From: Solirubrobacterales bacterium
GTDB lineage: Bacteria; Actinomycetota; Thermoleophilia; Solirubrobacterales; Solirubrobacteraceae
DNA: 17,038 bases
Direction of reading: 5' to 3'
Assembly: GCA_003244035.1 (NCBI GenBank)
Contig: QHBV01000183.1
Span: forward strand, 18,364 to 35,401
This document shows positions 13,031-17,038 of this stretch, piece by piece (positions within the stretch are counted from its first letter, which is position 1; every line of letters starts with the position of its first letter). The translations under genes were made by a program, and so were the position numbers. A model generated the notes under the pieces. That model was not told where the DNA came from and did not search any database. It worked only from the letters and a program-made list of their open reading frames with translations.

Positions 13031-14551
13031 GTGGCAGTGGCGCGACCGCGGCGTGGCGCCCTCGGTCTGCGCGGTCGAATCGTCGGCGCGCTGCTCGTGA
13101 CAACCGCCGCCACACTGGGCGTGGCGGCCGTGGCGCTGCTCGGGCCGCTGGAGCACTCGTTGCGCAATGCCGCGCGCCAGACCCTGGTGCGGGACCTGGG
13201 CAAGAACCCGACCAGCGCCTTTGTCACCAAGCTCGACCTGTCGGCCCTGCTTCAAGCAGACACCGGCCCAGGTAGTCCGGCGTCGATCGCACGGCAGAGC
13301 CTGTATCAGCAGCAGCAGGCGCTCGCGAATCGAATTGGCGGCGTCGTCGAGGTGCTCGGATATCCGGACGGATCCGACAACGGCTACCTGCTGCTGCCTT
13401 TCGGGCTCGAAGGGGACAGCGCCGAACTAGACCCGTTCGACGACGTCGTGAAGGCATTCCAAACCGGGCGGTCGGTCCCCAGCTTCGGCACGATCGACGG
13501 CAAGGAATACGCGCGCGTGGCGTTTCCGTTCAAGAAAGACGGCCTTCGATACGTGCTCGCGGCTCGCCGGCCGATCGACGAGATCCCCGGCGCTGTTCGT
13601 GCAGTCCGAACCGCTTTCATCACGGCTGCCCTGGCGGGCCTGGCGCTGACGCTGGTCCTCGGCATCCCGCTTGCGGCGACGCTCGGCCGTCGCCTGCGAC
13701 GCCTGCGTCAGGCCGCGCTGCAGCTCGCCGAAGAAGGCCCCGTGGTCGAGGTTCCCGCCGACCGGGCGCGGGACGAGGTCGGCGACCTCGCGCGCTCGTT
13801 CGCACTGATGCAGCATCAGCTGCATCAGCAGGAGGAGGCCCGTCGCGCGTTCGTAGCCACCGCTTCGCACGAGCTGCGCACGCCGCTGACCTCACTCGAA
13901 GGAATGCTCGAGCTGCTCGAGGACGAGCTGCGCAGCGGCGATCCACCTGATGTTCAGGACGCCCGCTTGCTGCTGGCGCGCGCACGGGCGCAGTCGCGGC
14001 GGCTGGGCCGCCTCGCCGCCGACCTGCTCGACTTGAGCCGGCTCGACGCCGAGGTCAAGCTGCGCTCCGAGCCGGTCGAGCTCGAAGAGATCAGCCGCGC
14101 CGTGCTCGCAGAGTTCGCGCGCGAGACGCGCGAGCGCGGGATCGTCACCGAGCTGGAGGACTCCGCCGGGCCGGTGTGGGCGCTCGGCGACCCGGGTAGC
14201 GTAGCCCGAATCTTGCGCATCCTGCTCGACAACGCCGTCAGGGTGAGCCGTCCGGGAGGGGAGCTCAGGGTCGCGGCGCGCGGGGGGGGGCGGGCGGCCC
14301 TGAGCGTGCGGGACCGCGGGCCAGGCGTACCGGCAAACGAGCGTGAGCTGATCTTCGAGCGCTTCCAGCGGGGCCGCGACACGGGCGGTCAGGCGGGATT
14401 CGGACTGGGGCTGGCGATCGGTAGGGAGCTCGCCGAGCGGATGGGGGGGGAGCTCCGGCTACAGGACGCCGACGGCACGGGAGCGGAGTTCACGCTCGAG
14501 CTCCCGCTCGCGCGAGCCCCGGAGGAGGATTCGCCGGGATCGCCTAGCTGA
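13031..14551 (+). CDS. Membrane sensor histidine kinase, partner of the upstream regulator
   Basis: The 506-residue kinase starts at GTG (13031), 6 nt after an AGG Shine-Dalgarno. Domains run in order: TM1 (about 15-38), an extracytoplasmic sensor region (about 40-190), TM2 (about 193-217), HAMP (about 218-270), and HisKA with the phosphorylated H280 in FVATASHELRTPLTSLEG. HATPase_c follows, with N401 in RILLDNAVRVS, the G1 box DRGPGVP (428-434) and the G2 box GFGLGLAIGRELAERMGGEL. All catalytic boxes are intact. The sensor region has no family I recognise. Two long G runs, G9 at 14282-14290 and G8 at 14443-14450, lie inside the ATPase domain, where slippage would truncate the protein. A methyltransferase gene follows after 13 nt, suggesting co-transcription. 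Confidence 0.93.
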   Translation: MAVARPRRGALGLRGRIVGALLVTTAATLGVAAVALLGPLEHSLRNAARQTLVRDLGKNPTSAFVTKLDLSALLQADTGPGSPASIARQSLYQQQQALANRIGGVVEVLGYPDGSDNGYLLLPFGLEGDSAELDPFDDVVKAFQTGRSVPSFGTIDGKEYARVAFPFKKDGLRYVLAARRPIDEIPGAVRAVRTAFITAALAGLALTLVLGIPLAATLGRRLRRLRQAALQLAEEGPVVEVPADRARDEVGDLARSFALMQHQLHQQEEARRAFVATASHELRTPLTSLEGMLELLEDELRSGDPPDVQDARLLLARARAQSRRLGRLAADLLDLSRLDAEVKLRSEPVELEEISRAVLAEFARETRERGIVTELEDSAGPVWALGDPGSVARILRILLDNAVRVSRPGGELRVAARGGGRAALSVRDRGPGVPANERELIFERFQRGRDTGGQAGFGLGLAIGRELAERMGGELRLQDADGTGAEFTLELPLARAPEEDSPGSPS

Positions 14552-14564
14552 CAGCATCAGACCG

Positions 14565-15371
14565 ATGGACGACCGCTTGATGAAGGCGATGCTCGAGCTC
14601 GACGAGCACCACTGGTGGTACCGGGGCCGCCGGCGGATCATCGACGCCGAGCTGGCGAAGCTGCCGCTTGTCCCCGTCGCGCGGGCGCTCGACGCGGGCT
14701 GCGGCTCGGGCCGTACGCTGCAGCAGCTTCGCGGGCATGGCGAGGCGCATGGGATCGCGCTGGAGGTGTGCGGGATCGAGCTGAATCCCGCGGCCGCCGA
14801 GCAGGCTCGCCGCCGAGATGGCTTCGACGTTCGCGTGGGCCGGCTCGAGCAGCTGCCGTGGGATTCCTCGGCCTTTGACCTGATCACCTGCCTCGACGTG
14901 ATCGAGCACACGCCCGACGACCGCGCGACACTACGAGAGCTGCGTCGGGTCGCCAGGCCCGGCGGCTGGCTGCTGGTCACGGTCCCCGCCTATCAGGCGC
15001 TGTGGTCGCGCCACGACGAGGCGAACCACCACTACCGGCGCTACGTCCGCCGCACGCTGCGCGCGGCCGCGGAAGCAGCCGGATGGCGAATCGAGCGGAT
15101 GACCTCGTTCAACAGCCTGCTGCTCGCGCCGGCGGCGGCCGTGCGCCTCGCGCAGCGCCGGCGCCGAGCGAGCGCCCCGTACACGCCCGACCTGGAGCTC
15201 GGCCCGCGATGGCTGAATGGCGTCCTCGAGCGCCCACTGGCGCTCGAGGCTGGCTGGCTCGGGCGCGGGCACACGCTGCCGGCTGGGCTTTCGCTGCTGG
15301 CCGTGCTGCGCAACCCGCCGGCGCTTGAGGCCGGCTGCCCGGCGACCGGCGCCGGCGAGCCGCCCGGGTGA
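14565..15371 (+). CDS. Class I SAM-dependent methyltransferase
   Basis: This 268-residue protein opens with MLELDEHHWWYRGRRRII (9-26). That signature belongs to a methyltransferase subgroup often found with polyprenyl-phosphate sugar genes; this is family knowledge, not proof of substrate. Motif I is ALDAGCGSGRTL (41-52), the acidic strand ends at GIELN (70-74), and FDLITCLDVIEHTPDD (104-119) and RRVARPGGWLLVTVPAY (127-143) are motifs II and III. HHYRRYVRRTL (155-165) is a typical C-terminal acceptor-side segment. The ATG at 14565 follows the kinase stop by 13 nt. The gene's own stop overlaps the DedA start in GTGA (15368-15371), so the two are translationally coupled. It shares fold but little sequence with the methyltransferase at 1800. 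A lipid-carrier or glycan substrate is inferred. Confidence 0.87.
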   Translation: MDDRLMKAMLELDEHHWWYRGRRRIIDAELAKLPLVPVARALDAGCGSGRTLQQLRGHGEAHGIALEVCGIELNPAAAEQARRRDGFDVRVGRLEQLPWDSSAFDLITCLDVIEHTPDDRATLRELRRVARPGGWLLVTVPAYQALWSRHDEANHHYRRYVRRTLRAAAEAAGWRIERMTSFNSLLLAPAAAVRLAQRRRRASAPYTPDLELGPRWLNGVLERPLALEAGWLGRGHTLPAGLSLLAVLRNPPALEAGCPATGAGEPPG

Positions 15372-15967
15372 TGCTCGCCCTGGCCGCGATCTTCGGCGTC
15401 TCGAGCAAGCTCGGGTATCTGCTGCCCGCCGTGATCGGGCTCGAGTCGATGGGGGTGCCCTCCCCTGGGGAGTCCGCGCTCGTGCTGGCGGCGGTGCTCG
15501 CCAGTCAGGGCAAGCTTCAGATCTGGCTCGTGATCGTGATCGGAGTGGTCTCGGCGATCGTCGGGGACAACATCGGCTACCTGCTCGGGCGCAAGGTCGG
15601 GCGCGAGGTGCTCGAGAAGCCCGGGCCACTTCACAAGCGGCGCGTGAAGCTGATCGCCGCCGGCGATCGCTTCTTTCACAAGCACGGCTCAAAGACCGTG
15701 TTCCTGGGACGGTGGATTGCGATCATCCGCGTCGCCACCGCGTGGCTGGCCGGGATCAACGAGATGCGCTTCACGCATTTCTTCCTTTGGAACGCGTTCG
15801 GGGCCGTCACCTGGGGAACGACATACGGGCTGGCCGGCTATTACGGCGGGCACGCGGCCGCCGGCGTGATCTCGGCGATCGGCGTGGGTGCGGCAATCGC
15901 GCTCGGAGTGGCCCTGGTGCTGGGCTTGGGGGCCGTGAAGCTGCGCGAGCGCCGTGGCGCTGACTGA
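15368..15967 (+). CDS. DedA family membrane protein
   Basis: The protein has 199 residues with four to six hydrophobic segments. LLPAVIGLESMGVPSPGES begins near residue 18 with the family glutamate and Pro-containing re-entrant loop. SAIVGDNIGYLLGRKVGRE and the signature FLGRWIAIIRVATAWLAGIN (conserved arginines and Ala-Gly) follow, then FLWNAFGAVTWGTTYGLAGYYGG. DedA proteins are inner-membrane carriers; some members move undecaprenyl phosphate back across the membrane, and others affect membrane potential and drug tolerance. The GTG at 15368 overlaps the methyltransferase stop by 4 nt; an adjacent ATG at 15371 is an equally coupled alternative. Its place near the glycan locus fits lipid-carrier recycling, but this is inference. 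Confidence 0.9.
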   Translation: MMLALAAIFGVSSKLGYLLPAVIGLESMGVPSPGESALVLAAVLASQGKLQIWLVIVIGVVSAIVGDNIGYLLGRKVGREVLEKPGPLHKRRVKLIAAGDRFFHKHGSKTVFLGRWIAIIRVATAWLAGINEMRFTHFFLWNAFGAVTWGTTYGLAGYYGGHAAAGVISAIGVGAAIALGVALVLGLGAVKLRERRGAD

Positions 15968-16235
15968 GCTGGACTCGATCGCGAGCGCCGCGAGGTAGGC
16001 GTCTGGTACCCGATTACCGGTCGCACCGGTGCTCCTCTCGTCCCACGGCCGCGGGTGTCTCTGCTGGCCAACGCGTTCGCGATGCCCAAGCGCCTGGATG
16101 TGGATCGATGTCTCGGCCGGCTGGGCGTTTGCCCCGTAGCGCCGGTTGAGAGCTGACCGGCGGGGAGGGTGGCGTAGCGGAGTTCTAGCTGTGGCGACTG
16201 GCGGTGCTAGACGGCGCAGGCGTCGGTGCGGGACG
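15968..16235. other. Intergenic stretch without a recognisable gene
   Basis: Between the DedA stop and the hairpin at the end of the leftward SDR gene I see no supportable coding frame: the open frames are Arg/Pro/Ala/Ser-rich shadows. No tRNA-like cloverleaf or T-loop consensus is present. It contains two copies of the palindrome ACCGGT, 3 nt apart (16016-16021 and 16025-16030), and one 7-bp hairpin at 16140-16162. It may be decayed sequence. Confidence 0.5.
16140..16162 (+). terminator. Hairpin, possible terminator for the ctaA-DedA direction
   Basis: CGCCGGT (16140-16146) pairs perfectly with ACCGGCG (16156-16162) around a 9-nt loop, 172 nt after the DedA stop. No T-run follows. GC-rich hairpins without a T-run can still terminate in actinobacteria, so the call is tentative. 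Confidence 0.3.
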
Positions 16236-16258
16236 GCTGAGCGCTGCCGGCGCTCAGC
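16236..16258 (-). terminator. Hairpin overlapping the SDR stop codon, possible bidirectional terminator
   Basis: GCTGAGCGC (16236-16244) pairs perfectly with GCGCTCAGC (16250-16258) around TGCCG. The leftward SDR stop codon (16254-16256) lies inside the stem. A symmetric stem between convergent genes can serve both directions. No T-tract is seen on either side. Confidence 0.45.
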
Positions 16259-17038
16259 GGGGGCGAGGCTTGACCGCGCGCTCGGCGACGTCCCACAGCC
16301 GCCGACGGGATTCGGCGTCCTCGACTTGCGGGTTTGGCTCTTCATCGCGCCGGCACCAGAAGTAGCGGCCGGTCGTGCCGGCGAGGCTCGGCTCGGTGAG
16401 TAGCCACAGCGGGGTGTCGACGCCGTCGGCCAGGGAGCCGCCACCTGAACCGCCCATCTTGGTCGCGATCCATCCAGGGCTGCACGCATTCACGTCCACC
16501 TGCAACTCCCGCCACCGCTCGCCCTGTTCGCGCGCGAGCATCGTGAGCGCGATCTTTGACTGCGCGTATGGGCTGGCGTGGCGCGGCTCGTCGGGCTGGT
16601 CGAGGTCGACGCTGCCGCTCGAATGCACCCCGGAGCTCATATGCACGACCCGGCCGTGGCGACCCGCGAGCATGTCTCGAAGGCCCATCGTCAGTAGGAA
16701 CGCGGAGAGGAAGTTGACCTGGCACGTGGGCTCGTGGCCGTCCTCGGTCCGCTCCCCTTGCGGCGGCGCGGTGGTGTAGCCGATGCCAGCGTTGTTGACC
16801 AGACCGTCGAGCTTGCCGAAGCGCCTGGCGATCTCATTGACGAGGGCGCGCACCTGCGCGAATGACGCCAGATCAGCGATCGCGATCTCGCTGCCGGCGA
16901 TCCGCTGCACCGTCGCGGTGGCCCGCTCGCGGGTCCGCCCGTGGACGATCACGCGCGCGCCGAGCTTCACCAGCCGACGAGCAAGCTCCTCCCCGATGCC
17001 ATCCGTTGCGCCCGTCACTAGTTCGACTTGGTGGCCAG
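16254..17038 (-). CDS. Short-chain dehydrogenase/reductase, 5' end cut by window edge
   Basis: This is a classical SDR with the frame open to the window end: six codons (GHQVEL) precede the GTG at 17018 and match the usual first beta strand, so the true start is beyond 17038. TGATDGIG is the cofactor loop; VIVHGRTRERA at the end of strand 2 (HGR) suggests NADP preference; DLASFAQV, LVNNAGIGYTT, the catalytic Ser region VVHMSSGVH and YAQSK (Tyr and Lys) follow, then CSPGWIATKMGG. About 254 residues are visible, so only a few are missing. The architecture resembles retinol dehydrogenase/protochlorophyllide-reductase-like SDRs common in actinobacteria, with no substrate evident. It converges on the DedA direction and has no obvious tie to the glycan genes. 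Confidence 0.92.
   Translation of the reverse strand, partial: GHQVELVTGATDGIGEELARRLVKLGARVIVHGRTRERATATVQRIAGSEIAIADLASFAQVRALVNEIARRFGKLDGLVNNAGIGYTTAPPQGERTEDGHEPTCQVNFLSAFLLTMGLRDMLAGRHGRVVHMSSGVHSSGSVDLDQPDEPRHASPYAQSKIALTMLAREQGERWRELQVDVNACSPGWIATKMGGSGGGSLADGVDTPLWLLTEPSLAGTTGRYFWCRRDEEPNPQVEDAESRRRLWDVAERAVKPRPR

Noticed and set aside
16016..16030. ACCGGT repeated after 3 nt
   Set aside because: Short palindromes are common at this base composition. No neighbouring promoter supports an operator, so it is mentioned only as part of the intergenic description.
15689..16489. A 266-codon minus-strand open frame over the DedA 3' end and intergenic region
   Set aside because: It is Ser/Arg/Pro-rich without motifs and antisense to DedA; no start signal is apparent.
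1..17038. Search for CRISPR arrays, tRNA or rRNA genes, insertion sequences and attachment sites
   Set aside because: No regularly spaced direct repeats, no tRNA T-loop/CCA-type ends in the spacers, no transposase-like protein and no terminal inverted repeats with target duplications were seen. A tRNAscan-SE or ISfinder search was not possible.

Overview
The window is about 70% G+C and densely coded. Actinobacterial-type gene sets, GTG starts, 4-nt start/stop overlaps and apparently leaderless genes suggest a high-GC actinobacterium, possibly of the Thermoleophilia/Solirubrobacterales type. That placement is inferred from base composition and style, not from a marker gene.

Positions 1-11140 form a cell-surface polysaccharide (exopolysaccharide or O-antigen-like) locus laid out in blocks on both strands. 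Two GT4 glycosyltransferases run leftward (1-714, cut by the window edge; 711-1727). Diverging from them is a rightward trio: a SAM methyltransferase (1800-2396), a GT4 enzyme (2399-3427) and a DUF1972-type rhamnosyltransferase-like GT4 (3424-4593). This trio converges, with 4 nt between stop codons, on a leftward operon starting at about 9301. In transcription order that operon has a WecG/TagA/CpsF glycosyltransferase (8438-9301), a GT2 enzyme (7575-8423), a DDD-motif GT-A-like protein (6697-7578) and a large O-antigen ligase/polymerase-type membrane protein with a C-terminal TPR tail (4598-6700). A divergent spacer (9302-9573) separates it from a rightward sugar-nucleotide pair: an extended-SDR epimerase/dehydratase (9574-10545) and an RmlC-like 3,5-epimerase (10562-11140). 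Together these genes could make NDP-sugars, initiate and extend a lipid-linked glycan, methylate it and polymerise or ligate it. No flippase, initiating phosphoglycosyl transferase or chain-length regulator is visible here.

The 9302-9573 spacer holds the most unusual element: three consecutive hairpins at 9415-9515. The first two have C-rich loops, and the third is a 12-bp GC-rich terminator-like stem. A -10-like TATGCT lies just upstream. The G.U pairs make sense only for a plus-strand RNA. It looks like a small RNA resembling the actinobacterial 6C class, or an attenuator-type leader.

Positions 11145-15967 are all rightward: heme A synthase (ctaA), an OmpR-type response regulator with its sensor kinase, a second SAM methyltransferase, and a DedA membrane protein overlapping that methyltransferase by 4 nt. 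The DedA family includes carriers that recycle undecaprenyl phosphate, a possible link to the glycan locus. A gene-free stretch of about 290 bp with two hairpins follows. A leftward classical SDR oxidoreductase (16254-17038, N terminus cut by the window end) closes the window.

A recurrent motif TACGNTCGC sits upstream of three forward genes. In two of them it lies exactly 6 nt before the start codon, as expected for leaderless transcription.
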